A stretch of DNA of 64,000 nucleotides from Pirellulales bacterium (GTDB lineage Bacteria > Planctomycetota > Planctomycetia > Pirellulales > JACPPG01), in NCBI GenBank assembly GCA_035546535.1, contig DASZWQ010000180.1:1-64000 (forward strand), read 5' to 3'. Under the pieces are notes generated by a model. That model did no database searches and was not told the origin of the DNA. It worked only from the letters and a program-made list of their open reading frames with translations. How positions within the stretch are numbered: position 1 is the stretch's first letter; every line of letters starts with the position of its first letter. Shown piece after piece: positions 8,696 through 17,160 of the stretch. A program made the translations under genes and the position numbers.

Positions 8696-9082
8696 CTAGG
8701 TACCAGGCGCTTCGTCGAGCAGCCGGCGCAAGTGGGCCCGTTCTTTAGCGGTCAGCTCTCCGGTTTCGACCAGGTACGTGAGCAGCGGGGCCATCGAGCT
8801 GTCACCGAGATTCTCGGCCACTCGACGCAGCTCGCCGCCAATCAACTCATCGCGTGCGACTGCGGGCGCGAAGATCCAGTTCGTCGCATCCTTCCGACGG
8901 CGCACAAGCTTCTTGTCCACGAGCCGGGTCAGCAGCTTTTGCACCGTCGCAAATTTCGACTCGCCTTCTTCAGGATAGAGCGCATCACGCAGGTCGCGAA
9001 TCGTCGCCTGCCCGCGCTGCCACAGCTCTTGCAGCACTTTGAGCTCGGCCTCCGTGGGGGCAGGCATCTGTCGCTTTCGCAT
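8696..9082 (-). CDS. BlaI/MecI-family repressor
   Basis: A 128-residue winged-helix repressor of the BlaI/MecI/CopY family. The DNA-binding half contains TEAELKVLQELWQRGQATIR and SKFATVQKLLTRLVDKKLVRR. The C-terminal half is the dimer region with the usual protease-cleaved segment. AAAGGAC upstream supports the ATG at 9082 over the internal ATG five codons later. It heads a BlaI-M56-HEAT operon and very likely represses its own promoter, where two dyads overlap the core elements (see 9130-9179). Confidence 0.9.
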   Translation of the reverse strand: MRKRQMPAPTEAELKVLQELWQRGQATIRDLRDALYPEEGESKFATVQKLLTRLVDKKLVRRRKDATNWIFAPAVARDELIGGELRRVAENLGDSSMAPLLTYLVETGELTAKERAHLRRLLDEAPGT

Positions 9083-9129
9083 CAGTGTCCTTTGAAATCT
9101 TGCGGCCGCAATTCCTCGTAATTAACCGA

Positions 9130-9179
9130 CAAGACACCGTGTCTTGCTTAGATTATAGACAACTTGTCTTGTTCGTCAA
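9130..9179 (-). promoter_or_regulatory. Sigma70 promoter with two BlaI-type operators
   Basis: On the minus strand, TTGACG (-35, 9174-9179) and a perfect TATAAT (-10, 9152-9157) are separated by 16 bases. A 13-base dyad, AGACAA-n-TTGTCT (9157-9169), fills the spacer. A 17-base dyad, CAAGACAC-n-GTGTCTTG (9130-9146), covers the expected transcription start. The centres are 25 bases apart. Both share GACA/TGTC cores, as expected for BlaI/MecI operators. This strongly predicts autorepression. Confidence 0.85.
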
Positions 9180-9274
9180 GCGCTTAAGCGTTGCCATTCG
9201 CCCAACCATCCTCGGTGAGCCTCCTCCCGGCAACCGGCTTGAACGACCCTGCGGGCGTGAGTACAAGTGCAGCC

Positions 9275-10474
9275 ATGCAAAAATTCGACGTAGCGATCAT
9301 CGGCGCTGGCATTGTCGGCCTGGCAACGGGATACCAATTATCGCGCCGCTACCCCAGCTTGCGCGTGCTGATTCTCGAAAAGGAGGCCGATCTCGGCCAG
9401 CATCAGACCGGCCACAATTCAGGCGTGCTGCACTCGGGCATTTACTACAAGCCCGGCTCGCTGAAGGCCACGAATTGCCGGGCCGGCAAGGCCGCGATGG
9501 AGACTTTCTGCCGCGACGAGGGAATCCCCTTCGATATCTGCGGCAAGGTGATCGTGGCCGTGGCCGAGGAGGAATTGCCGGCGCTTGAGCGCATTTACGA
9601 ACGGGGCCAGGCCAACGGCGTGCAGGTCGAAATGATCGACAAGGCCCGGCTGGCCGAGTTGGAGCCGCATGCCGCCGGGGTGCGCGCTATCCATGTGCCC
9701 GAGGCCGGTATCGTCGACTACCCGATGGTGTGTGTCCGCCTGGCCGAGCACGTGCGGCGCGGCGGCGGGCAGATCGTGACCGGGGCGCGTGTCACGGGCA
9801 TGCGCGTGGCAACGGATGAAGTGCAGGTCGAAACGACAGCGGGCGCCTACCCGGCGCGTTATGTAGTGAATTGCGCGGGCCTGCAATGCGATCGTGTGAC
9901 GACCATGAGCGGGCAAAAGCCGGCGGCCAAGATCGTGCCGTTCCGCGGCGAGTATTTCGAGTTACGGCCCGAGGCGCAGCATCTGTGCCGCAACTTGATC
10001 TATCCCACGCCCGATCCGGCGTTTCCGTTCTTGGGCGTACACTTCACGCGCATGATTCATGGCGGCGTCGAGTGCGGGCCGAACGCCGTACTGGCCTTTG
10101 CGCGGGAAGGATATCGCAAGACCGATATCAACCTCGCGGACCTGGTCGATTCGCTCACCTATCCCGGCTTCTTGCGCTTGGCCGCGAAATATTGGCGCAC
10201 AGGCATGGGCGAAATGTGGCGCAGCATCAGCAAGCGCGCCTTTGTTAAGGCATTGCAGCGGCTGGTGCCCGAGATTCGCGAAGAACATCTGGTGGCTGCG
10301 CCGGCCGGGGTGCGCGCGCAGGCCTTGCTGCGCGACGGCAGCATGGTCGATGATTTTCTCATTCAAGATGGGCCGCGCGTGGTCAACGTGCAAAATGCGC
10401 CGTCACCGGCCGCCACGGCCTCGTTGAACGTGGGGAGCCTGATCGTCGACCATCTGGCCGCGCGGATGGCGTGA
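9275..10474 (+). CDS. lhgO: L-2-hydroxyglutarate oxidase
   Basis: A 399-residue FAD-dependent oxidase of the DAO superfamily. The FAD-binding motif [20 protein letters not shown] is near the N-terminus, followed by the diagnostic [22 protein letters not shown] block of LhgO/YgaF proteins. Later family blocks are [11 protein letters not shown] and [17 protein letters not shown]. It oxidises L-2-hydroxyglutarate to 2-oxoglutarate and passes electrons to the membrane quinone pool. The start at ATG 9275 fits the family N-terminus; the in-frame ATG at 9191 would add 28 residues overlapping the BlaI operator region. It is divergent from the BlaI gene and shares that intergenic region. Confidence 0.92.
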   Translation: MQKFDVAIIGAGIVGLATGYQLSRRYPSLRVLILEKEADLGQHQTGHNSGVLHSGIYYKPGSLKATNCRAGKAAMETFCRDEGIPFDICGKVIVAVAEEELPALERIYERGQANGVQVEMIDKARLAELEPHAAGVRAIHVPEAGIVDYPMVCVRLAEHVRRGGGQIVTGARVTGMRVATDEVQVETTAGAYPARYVVNCAGLQCDRVTTMSGQKPAAKIVPFRGEYFELRPEAQHLCRNLIYPTPDPAFPFLGVHFTRMIHGGVECGPNAVLAFAREGYRKTDINLADLVDSLTYPGFLRLAAKYWRTGMGEMWRSISKRAFVKALQRLVPEIREEHLVAAPAGVRAQALLRDGSMVDDFLIQDGPRVVNVQNAPSPAATASLNVGSLIVDHLAARMA

Positions 10475-10605
10475 GCTCTCTCAGCCCGAGGTGGGCTGTC
10501 ACCTGCTGCCTGCACGTGGCGGCACGCGGTATAATCACCCGCGCCGGATAAAAGGCTGCATTGTCATGAAACGCTGTTTCACAATCGCGCGACAGATCGG
10601 TAGGT

Positions 10606-10677
10606 GTGCCCCTGGTAGCTTGTCTACCAGTGCGTGCGCGGAGTTCGACACTGGTGGACGAGCCACCAGTGGCACCC
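10606..10677. repeat. Intergenic palindromic repeat, CACTGGTGG type
   Basis: A nearly complete double palindrome. The left part (10606-10632) reads GTGCCCCTGGTAGC then TTGTCTACCAGTG. The right part (10649-10677) reads CACTGGTGGACGAGCC then ACCAGTGGCACC. Each half folds on itself and the halves also pair with each other. It sits in the 271-base gap after lhgO; nothing else is recognisable there. Confidence 0.75.
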
Positions 10678-10745
10678 CCTTTAAGCTCGGAATCAGCGTC
10701 TGACGATCACTGACAAACCACGCCATCTTCAAAAGGATTCGATCC

Positions 10746-11306
10746 ATGAACGCTCGTCACGTTTCACGATGTCTGGTCGTGGGAATGCTCTCGATTGCGG
10801 TGCTTGCCGCACGACTGCATGAAGTTCGCGGCGACGACAAGCCAGCGGCCGAAAAGCCACTAGACAAAGCCGCGCTCGAGAAAGATTTTCAAGAAACCAT
10901 GTCGGGCGCCACGTTGATCGGCACCTTCACCGTCCGCGGTCAGACCGATAAGAAGCTCAACGAAGAGAAGTACACGATCGAGAGCGTGAAAAAAGTGGGC
11001 GAGGACAAATGGCTCTTCAAGTCGCGCATCCAATACGGCACTCATGATCTGACCGTGCCGTTGACGTTGGACGTCAAATGGGCCGGCGACACGCCCGTCA
11101 TCACGCTCACCGACATGCCGGTGCCAGGCTTTGGCACCTTCACTTGCCGCGTGCTGGTGTTCCGCAAGGAGTATGCCGGCACCTGGGACGGCGGCGATCA
11201 CGGCGGACACCTGTTCGGCCGCATCGTGCCGAAAGGGGAAACGGCCGAAGCGAAGCCAGGCGACGGCAAGAAATCCGATGAAAAGGCCGGCGGCGCCGCG
11301 AAGTAG
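10746..11306 (+). CDS. Conserved secreted protein of unknown function
   Basis: A 186-residue protein with a signal peptide (about residues 1-29, ending near HEVRG). The core (about 50-160) has alternating strands such as GATLIGTFTVRG, KYTIESVKKVGEDKWLFKSRI and VKWAGDTPVITLTDMPVPG, suggesting a small beta domain. A charged, Ala/Lys-rich tail follows (about 160-186). I do not recognise a characterised family; similar short exported proteins occur in planctomycetes. It stands alone between repeat elements and is convergent with rsmE. Confidence 0.65.
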   Translation: MNARHVSRCLVVGMLSIAVLAARLHEVRGDDKPAAEKPLDKAALEKDFQETMSGATLIGTFTVRGQTDKKLNEEKYTIESVKKVGEDKWLFKSRIQYGTHDLTVPLTLDVKWAGDTPVITLTDMPVPGFGTFTCRVLVFRKEYAGTWDGGDHGGHLFGRIVPKGETAEAKPGDGKKSDEKAGGAAK

Positions 11307-11349
11307 GCCCGCTGAAAGCGCCCCCCACCACGCACGATTTGGATGAGCC

Positions 11350-11389
11350 GTGCCATGCTTAGAGCGCCTGCGGCGAAAAAGCATGGCAC
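11350..11389. terminator. Hairpin between convergent genes
   Basis: Perfect 11-base arms, GTGCCATGCTT (11350-11360) and AAGCATGGCAC (11379-11389), with an 18-base loop lie between the secreted-protein gene and rsmE, which converge here. The GTGCCAtgc / gcaTGGCAC ends resemble the other intergenic palindromes. No strong T-run is present, so termination is only likely. Confidence 0.5.
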
Positions 11390-11414
11390 GATTCCTTCCT
11401 GTCTTAGCACTACC

Positions 11415-12140
11415 TTAGCCGCGCGCAAGTAGTCCGGCTGCCGTGGCAAATACCGCCGCTGCCGTTTCCACGCGCAAGATTCGCGCGCCCAGGTCGAGGG
11501 CGGTCCAGCCGGCGGCGATGGCCCGAGCGATCTCGTCGTCGGTAAATCCTCCCTCGGGGCCGACGGCGCAGGCAAGGCCCGCCTCCGGCACAACCGACGT
11601 GTTGCGCAAGAAGTCGCGAAGCGCCGCTGCCGACCGCGGATGTGCCAGTAAGCGCAGGGACTCCGGGGTGGCGCTACGGACGAAATCATCAAACGAATGT
11701 GGCTCGGCAACTTGCATGAGCCGGTTGCGTCCGCATTGCTTGGCAGCCTCGATCACCGCGCGACGCAAACGCTCGAGCGTGCCGCCCGTCGGCTGGGCCA
11801 CCCCGCGCGCGGCCACCAGCGGCACGAACTCGCTCACGCCCAGTTCGACCAGCTTCTCGACCAGCCACCGCTGCCGATCGCCCTTGGGCAGCGAGACGCC
11901 GATTGCGACCCGTATGGGCAATTCGCGTTCGATCGCTTGATGGGAAAGCACGCTCAGCTCGATCTCGGCCCGCCCCACGCGCGCGATCTCGGCTGTGTAT
12001 TCGCCACCGCGCCCGTCGAAGATCGTGACTTGCTGGCCTGGCTTACCGCGCATGACGTGCGCCAGGTGATGCGCCTCGGATGCTAGCAGCGTAGCGTGAG
12101 GGCCGGCGATCGGCTGTTCGACGAAATAGCGCTCGGACAT
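11415..12140 (-). CDS. rsmE: 16S rRNA (uracil1498-N3)-methyltransferase
   Basis: A 241-residue SPOUT-class methyltransferase that methylates U1498 of 16S rRNA using S-adenosylmethionine. Family blocks seen: HHLAHVMRGKPGQQVTIFDG, GVSLPKGDRQRWLVEKLVELG, EAAKQCGRNRLM, the SAM-knot segment AVGPEGGFTDDEI and the ending LGARILRVETAAAVF. The start is ATG 12140 (MSERYFVEQ), matching the family; the longer frame upstream to 12203 lacks similarity. It is convergent with the upstream secreted-protein gene. Confidence 0.93.
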   Translation of the reverse strand: MSERYFVEQPIAGPHATLLASEAHHLAHVMRGKPGQQVTIFDGRGGEYTAEIARVGRAEIELSVLSHQAIERELPIRVAIGVSLPKGDRQRWLVEKLVELGVSEFVPLVAARGVAQPTGGTLERLRRAVIEAAKQCGRNRLMQVAEPHSFDDFVRSATPESLRLLAHPRSAAALRDFLRNTSVVPEAGLACAVGPEGGFTDDEIARAIAAGWTALDLGARILRVETAAAVFATAAGLLARG

Positions 12141-12340
12141 AGGGCGCGACTGCGGATTTAGGTGAAGAATTGCTCGACATCTTACCGAAGCCTGAAGAGT
12201 CACGGAATTGTCTCGCGCCGCGGGCTGCTGTCAGTGCGAAAGCGGCCGCCCGAGCCCATCTACCACCCATTAGCGCGTGGGACTGACAACAACCGCCCGG
12301 CGTTCGCCCGGGGCGACCGAGCAGGGAGGAAATCCCGACC

Positions 12341-13168
12341 ATGTATCTGGCCCACTGGCAACTGCGCGAAGCGCCGTACCGCAACGCCATCGATCCGCGC
12401 TATTTCTTCCAAAGCTTGACGCACGAAGAGGCGCTGGCTCGCTTGCAGTTTTTGATCGATGGCCGTCATCGGGCCGGCTTGCTGCTGGGCGATTCGGGCA
12501 CAGGCAAATCGCTCGTCTTGGAAGTGCTGGCCGGGCAGTTGGCCAGGCATGGGCAGCGTGTTGCCAAGTTCAGCCTCGTCGGTCTCGATAAGACCGAACT
12601 CCTGAGTCGGCTCGCCGCAAGCTGGGGTTTGAATCCGCAGCCGGGAGATAGTGCCTGCGATCTATGGCGGATGCTGCTCGATACAATCGCCGTGCAAAAC
12701 CTCGAAGGGCACGGCAGCGTCATTTTGCTCGACGATGCGGATGAAGCCACGCCCGAGGTTCTGGCGCAGGTGCTGCGAGTAGCGCAAACCGACGTAGCAA
12801 CGAATCCCGCGGCGACACTGATCCTGGCCGCGCGCCCCGCGCGCGTCACGCACCTGGGCAACCGACTGCTGGAACTGGCCGATCTGCGCGTGGACATTCT
12901 GCCATGGAACGTCGACGACACGCAGCACTACCTGGAACACGGGCTGGCGCGCGCTGGCCGGCACGCTCTGACGTTTACGCCCGAGGCGATCGCGCTATTG
13001 GCTGAGCTATCGCAAGGCGTGCCGCGCAACACGGTGCAATTGGCCGAGCTGTCGCTCGTCGCCGCGGCGGGGCAGGAGTTGGCCGCGGTCGATGCCGCCA
13101 CGATTTTGGGCGTCTATCAAGAGTTGGGCGTCGTCGAGCGCGTGGTCGAGGCGTCGCTCGCATCATAG
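12341..13168 (+). CDS. ExeA-like AAA ATPase
   Basis: A 275-residue ATPase of the ExeA/TniB-like AAA group. It opens MYLAHWQLREAPYRNAIDPR, close to the YxxxFGLxxxPF opening of ExeA proteins. Walker A is GDSGTGKS (about 49-56) and Walker B is VILLDDADEA. The C-terminal helical part contains FTPEAIALLAELSQGVPRNT, the usual sensor region. Family members assemble secretion or transposition machinery; no peptidoglycan-binding or transposase domain is attached here. GGGAGG lies upstream of ATG 12341. No secretion genes are adjacent, so the role is unknown. The 200-base gap after rsmE holds nothing recognisable. Confidence 0.8.
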   Translation: MYLAHWQLREAPYRNAIDPRYFFQSLTHEEALARLQFLIDGRHRAGLLLGDSGTGKSLVLEVLAGQLARHGQRVAKFSLVGLDKTELLSRLAASWGLNPQPGDSACDLWRMLLDTIAVQNLEGHGSVILLDDADEATPEVLAQVLRVAQTDVATNPAATLILAARPARVTHLGNRLLELADLRVDILPWNVDDTQHYLEHGLARAGRHALTFTPEAIALLAELSQGVPRNTVQLAELSLVAAAGQELAAVDAATILGVYQELGVVERVVEASLAS

Positions 13169-13186
13169 GCCATGGCTAGCCGACTT

Positions 13187-13657
13187 CTATTTCCTCGCGA
13201 CCTTCAACAGCGCGATCTGACCAGCGTGGTACAGGTCGTGATGAATGACGACGTGCAGTAGTTCTTCCCGGCCGCCGGGGAGGTTGTCGGCTGGGACGGT
13301 GAGCTGTTCCTCGCTGAAGGAAGCGACGTCTTCTTCCAGGGCTCGCTGGGAAGCGTGCGATCGCTCGACCATGGCCTGCCAGGCCGCTTCGCTCGCATCG
13401 TCGATCGTGGGCCAGTTTTCATCGGCCGAGAGCTTTCGGCCCGGGCCATGCAAGCGGCGGCGCACCTCGTCGCGCCAGGCGGTCATGTGGGCGACCAACT
13501 GCCAGATGCTGTGCGAGCCGGCTGCCGGCGACGCAGCCGCTTGCGCGGCCGTGATGTCGGCCAGCAATTCGGCCACCGCCGGGCCGTGCCAGGCCGGACC
13601 GAAGTAGGCCTTGTGCAACATCTGTTGTAGCTGCGCGCCCCCCGTCATTGTTGCCAC
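13187..13657 (-). CDS. DinB-family protein
   Basis: A 156-residue four-helix-bundle protein of the DinB/YfiT superfamily. The metal-ligand histidines are in WQLVAHMTAWRDEV and HHDLYHAGQI, the three-His arrangement of the family. Members include thiol-dependent S-transferases and damage-inducible proteins, and the activity here cannot be assigned. It is 101 bases downstream of the M56-adaptor fusion on the same strand, so read-through transcription is possible. It is convergent with the ExeA-like gene, 18 bases away. Confidence 0.82.
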   Translation of the reverse strand: MATMTGGAQLQQMLHKAYFGPAWHGPAVAELLADITAAQAAASPAAGSHSIWQLVAHMTAWRDEVRRRLHGPGRKLSADENWPTIDDASEAAWQAMVERSHASQRALEEDVASFSEEQLTVPADNLPGGREELLHVVIHHDLYHAGQIALLKVARK

Positions 13658-13758
13658 GCTCGTTTACGAGTTCCGCTGTCAGCCAATTTGAACAGGGACG
13701 CTCGCTCATCGGTCCTACGAACCAACGATGCGACAGATATGCTCGATGGCGGCTCAAG

Positions 13759-16428
13759 TCAGTTACCGTAGTATGGCACCTTCTCTCCGTCTCGAACATG
13801 GCGGACGCCGTCGAGAATGATCTTGTCGTCCACGCCGACCCCATTCTCGATCACAAAGATGTCGTCCACCTCATTCGAGTAGCTGATCTCGCGTTGATGC
13901 GCGACGTTGTCCTGATCGACGACGTAGACGTATCGCTTGGCAAGAGCCTCGAACGTGGCACGTTGCGGAATTACCAGCGCGTTATTCAGGACTTGACTGA
14001 TCTGTATAGTGCCTCTCTGGCCGTGGCGCAGGATCCGGTCCGGGTTTGGAAAATCTGCACGGTAGGGAATGCTTCCGGTTTCTTCGCTGAAGTCGGCCTC
14101 GATCGCGCCCAGCTTACCACTCTGGTTGAACTTTTTGCCGCTCGCCAGTACGAGTTCGATTTTCAGATCATCGGCCTGCGGCTTCGAATCGGTCACATAT
14201 TCGAGATAGAGCGATTCAGGGACGTTGAAGTAAACCCACATCACAGTGTTATCGGATAATGTCGTTAGCGTGTCGCCCTCTTCGACCAGGCTCCCTTCTT
14301 GATGTTGCAGACGATCAATGATGCCGTCGAAAGGTGCTCTGACGGTGGCAAAGTCCAATTCGGCCCTGGCCAGGTCCGCCTTGGCTTGAGCTTTTTGCAG
14401 CTTGGCCGCGAACATGGCTAAATGCTCCTTCGAGACGACCTGGTCTTCGGCCAGCTTCTTGGCGCCGTTGAACTCCAACTCAGCGATTTTTACTTCGGCG
14501 CGCTCGGCTTCCACCTTTTTCTGGTAAAGGATCGGGATGACGGTGAACAACACGTCACCTCGCTTCACCTGTTGCCCCTCCCGCAGCTTGATGGCCTCCA
14601 GATACCCTTGCTCCAGCGCACGGATTCTGATGTGGCGGTGCGAGTGGATGCGTCCGAGGAACGACGCAGTCAGCGTGACGTCCTGCAATCGCGGCCGCGT
14701 GACCGTGATCTTCGGGGGCTGCTCGTCCGCAGCTTTAGCATCCGCAACCCCGGCGTCCGGAGGTGTCGCGACTGGCTCCGATTTCTTTGTTCCCCACCAC
14801 TGCTTCAAGGTCGATTCGCCGGTGCCGAAATAGTTGCCGCCGAAGCCATTGCCGTCCTCCATGGAATAAAAGCTCACATGAGGCCAGCCACGGCAGTTCA
14901 TGGGCAGGTACAGGCTGAATGTTCCCGACCCCTTGGCGACGGTCGTGGTCTGCACCTTGTACGAAGTGCTCGTTCCGTCCTTTGCTTCGCGCGCCGTGGT
15001 GTAGGCGGCCAACGTTGCCCGATCGTGCGAGGCGAGAGTGTAGGTTCCCTTGATCCAGTAGATGTTGCCGGGCGCAAAGTTCTCGGCGGTGCCGCGGATT
15101 TCGGTGATCGTGATTTTGTCGCCGTCGGCGAAGCGGGTCGCCCCCTGCTCGAAGGGAACGGCGTGTGGAAATTCCAGGGACGTGTTCGCCATGGCTAACA
15201 GAATCTCTTTCGTCGACGAATCGCTGCCCGGCCTGGTAGACGTCGGAGCTACTTCACCGGCCGCGGTGGCAACCGCCGATGAATCGGCACTTGATGCGGT
15301 CCCCACGTCGTAGTGAGCCGTGAGAGCGGCCGACGGGACGGAAACAACCGCGAACAGCGCGACAATCCATTTCGACCTGCGCGAGAGGCGTGGTGTGAAT
15401 TGGCGGTGCAGAATCATCTCGATCCTCGCTTTCAGGCTTGTCGAATGAAAAAACGAGCTCGCGGGAATCAACCGCGAACCAGGTTTCAGGCCAGGCAGAC
15501 GGTCCGCAGTTTCGAAAATCGCTTCCGCATAACGGTGCGCGTGATGGGGAAATGCCCAGCACACCCAGGCGTCGCAGCACAGATCTTCGGCCTGGTGGAT
15601 CTGGCGGCGAATGAGCCATGCCACCGGGTTCCACCAATAGATCGTTACCACGATCAGCTCGATCATCCGTACCCAATGGTCACGCCGGCGGAGATGCGCC
15701 AGCTCGTGCGCCAGGATCAGGGCCAGGCGATCGTCGCTGATTTCGGCGACCAGCCCCCTCGGCAGCACGATCGTCGGCCGCGCCCCGGCGCACCAGAGCA
15801 TGGGGACGCCCGCAAATTCCGCGTATCGCACCGCTGGCACGCGGCCGGCGCCCAAGCGAGCGGCGATTTCGGCCGTCAATTGTTCGTGACGACGCGAAGC
15901 GGGCAGCGTGTCGCGCAACAGCCGCTCGAAGCGCACGATTCGTAGGATGGCTACCAGCCCGCAGATCGCCGCGTCGCCCAACCACATCCAGATGATCGCC
16001 AACTGGGCGTGCGGCCACCCTGTGGCGAACTGCGCGGCAAGATGAAGCGCTTTTCCACTGGCAAGCGGTGCCACAGGAAGAGCTGGGGAAGCAGAATCGG
16101 CGATGACGATTTCCTGCCCGGCCGGTCGTGTGGCGTCGTCCGGCTGATCTGAGGACGCCGTCGACTCGACTGCGGCTGCCTCGGAAAGCGTTTTCTCCCG
16201 GTCGTACGGCGCAACTACTACATGACTGGGCGCGGCCCCATCGTCTGACGTTGTCAAGGGCCAGTCGATCGGCACGAGCGGAGGTGCGACGAGCTTGATA
16301 AGAACCAACAGCCACAGCAAGTGGGCGGTTGGCGGATGGTGCCAGACGCGGGTTATTCCGAAAACCAGGATCGCGAGCAAAAGAGCCACGATCGTGTTTT
16401 GGACAGCCCAGAGAAGCAGATCATTCAT
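13759..16428 (-). CDS. M56 (BlaR1-like) protease fused to an RND/HlyD-type periplasmic adaptor
   Basis: An 889-residue fusion. Residues 1-370 are a BlaR1-like membrane protease: hydrophobic segments near 8-25, 36-52, 142-165, 255-270 and 353-370, zinc motif HELAH (241-245) and third ligand region HQAEDLCCDAW (Glu281). Residues about 405-545 form a compact beta-rich domain (ITITEIRGTAENFAPGNIYW; GTFSLYLPMNCRGWPHVSF) common after planctomycete M56 domains. Residues about 572-889 are a membrane-fusion adaptor: lipoyl halves EQGYLEAIKLREGQQVKRGD and TVRAPFDGIIDRLQHQEGSL flank a short coiled coil (634-695), then beta-barrel and membrane-proximal parts. No RND pump gene is nearby. It lies 42 bases from a BlaI gene, its likely substrate. 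Confidence 0.85.
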   Translation of the reverse strand: MNDLLLWAVQNTIVALLLAILVFGITRVWHHPPTAHLLWLLVLIKLVAPPLVPIDWPLTTSDDGAAPSHVVVAPYDREKTLSEAAAVESTASSDQPDDATRPAGQEIVIADSASPALPVAPLASGKALHLAAQFATGWPHAQLAIIWMWLGDAAICGLVAILRIVRFERLLRDTLPASRRHEQLTAEIAARLGAGRVPAVRYAEFAGVPMLWCAGARPTIVLPRGLVAEISDDRLALILAHELAHLRRRDHWVRMIELIVVTIYWWNPVAWLIRRQIHQAEDLCCDAWVCWAFPHHAHRYAEAIFETADRLPGLKPGSRLIPASSFFHSTSLKARIEMILHRQFTPRLSRRSKWIVALFAVVSVPSAALTAHYDVGTASSADSSAVATAAGEVAPTSTRPGSDSSTKEILLAMANTSLEFPHAVPFEQGATRFADGDKITITEIRGTAENFAPGNIYWIKGTYTLASHDRATLAAYTTAREAKDGTSTSYKVQTTTVAKGSGTFSLYLPMNCRGWPHVSFYSMEDGNGFGGNYFGTGESTLKQWWGTKKSEPVATPPDAGVADAKAADEQPPKITVTRPRLQDVTLTASFLGRIHSHRHIRIRALEQGYLEAIKLREGQQVKRGDVLFTVIPILYQKKVEAERAEVKIAELEFNGAKKLAEDQVVSKEHLAMFAAKLQKAQAKADLARAELDFATVRAPFDGIIDRLQHQEGSLVEEGDTLTTLSDNTVMWVYFNVPESLYLEYVTDSKPQADDLKIELVLASGKKFNQSGKLGAIEADFSEETGSIPYRADFPNPDRILRHGQRGTIQISQVLNNALVIPQRATFEALAKRYVYVVDQDNVAHQREISYSNEVDDIFVIENGVGVDDKIILDGVRHVRDGEKVPYYGN

Positions 16429-16470
16429 GCCGCACCCTGCGGTTAGGATCGTACTCTCTTGCCACGGCAG

Positions 16471-16851
16471 TCATTTGGAGTACCTGGCGAGAAGCTTGCG
16501 GATTTCTGCCGCCTCTTGTTGGCTGAGCCGACGCTGATCGATCAATTGCATGATCAAGGGCGCCAACGAATCGGAACCGAGCCGATCGGCAAGCACTTCC
16601 AGTTCGCGCCCCAGCACGTCGGCCTGCGAGGCGCGGGCTGAAAAGACGTGTACGAACGAACTGCGGTCCCGCGCCACGAGCCCTTTGCGCTCCAGCCGCT
16701 GCAAGAATGAATGAACGGCGGCGAATTCCGACTCCGCGCCTTGCGGATAAATCTCCTCGGTGATCGCCTTGGCTGACAGCGCCCCGTGCGCCCATAGCAC
16801 TTTGAGCACGGCCAGCTCAGCATCCGTGACAGTAATGGCTTTTTTGCTCAC
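16471..16851 (-). CDS. BlaI/MecI-family repressor
   Basis: A 126-residue BlaI-type winged-helix repressor, paralogous to the one at 8696-9082. The N-terminal half has TDAELAVLKVLWAHGALSAK and SEFAAVHSFLQRLERKGLVAR; the C-terminal half is the dimerisation region LAPLIMQLIDQRRLSQQEAA. It heads an operon with the M56-adaptor fusion, which is expected to cleave it on signal. A sigma70 promoter with a 21-base dyad lies about 40-70 bases upstream. Confidence 0.9.
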   Translation of the reverse strand: MSKKAITVTDAELAVLKVLWAHGALSAKAITEEIYPQGAESEFAAVHSFLQRLERKGLVARDRSSFVHVFSARASQADVLGRELEVLADRLGSDSLAPLIMQLIDQRRLSQQEAAEIRKLLARYSK

Positions 16852-16891
16852 GACAACTACTTCTCACCAGATAATAAGCGACACGCCTATG

Positions 16892-16920
16892 GTTATAAGC
16901 ATGTTGCCTATAAATGTCAA
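16892..16920 (-). promoter_or_regulatory. Sigma70 promoter with operator dyad for the second BlaI operon
   Basis: On the minus strand, TTGACA (-35, 16915-16920) and TATAAC (-10, 16892-16897) are exactly 17 bases apart. The spacer and -10 carry a 21-base near-palindrome (16893-16913) of form TTATARGCA-n3-TGCYTATAA, with 8 of 9 arm positions paired. A repressor bound there would block RNA polymerase. It differs in sequence from the GACA/TGTC operators of the first BlaI operon, so the two repressors probably do not cross-regulate. Confidence 0.8.
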
Positions 16921-17160
16921 TTGGCGTGATCGCGAGTCCGCTCGAACACGGCCGCCCAGCCTTTAGCTGCCGCCGAGGGGGGAATTAGAGAGCCGTTGCG
17001 ATGTCTCGCGAATGCTCGGTATCCTGCACCTCGAGCGCTTGCCTGTGGCTGAACGATGGCATGGTATTGCCACCCCGGAGAAGTGTCACTCAGGAATACC
17101 GACCTCACGCAGCGTCTTGTTCGGACGCGTGGCATCGTGAAACTCGGATAACGCTTTGAG
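16921..17160. other. Intergenic region upstream of signal peptidase A
   Basis: The whole gap is 16852-17160. Beyond the promoter above I see no gene or clear signal. A minus-strand 36-codon frame running from inside the signal peptidase start to about 17090 (ending in RPNKTLREVGIPE) looks protein-like, but it overlaps the neighbouring start and lacks a ribosome-binding site, so it is not called. Confidence 0.4.

Noticed and set aside
8696-16851. Beta-lactam resistance locus
   Set aside because: Two BlaI/M56 pairs are present, but no beta-lactamase or penicillin-binding sensor domain is encoded; partners are a HEAT-repeat protein and an adaptor domain.
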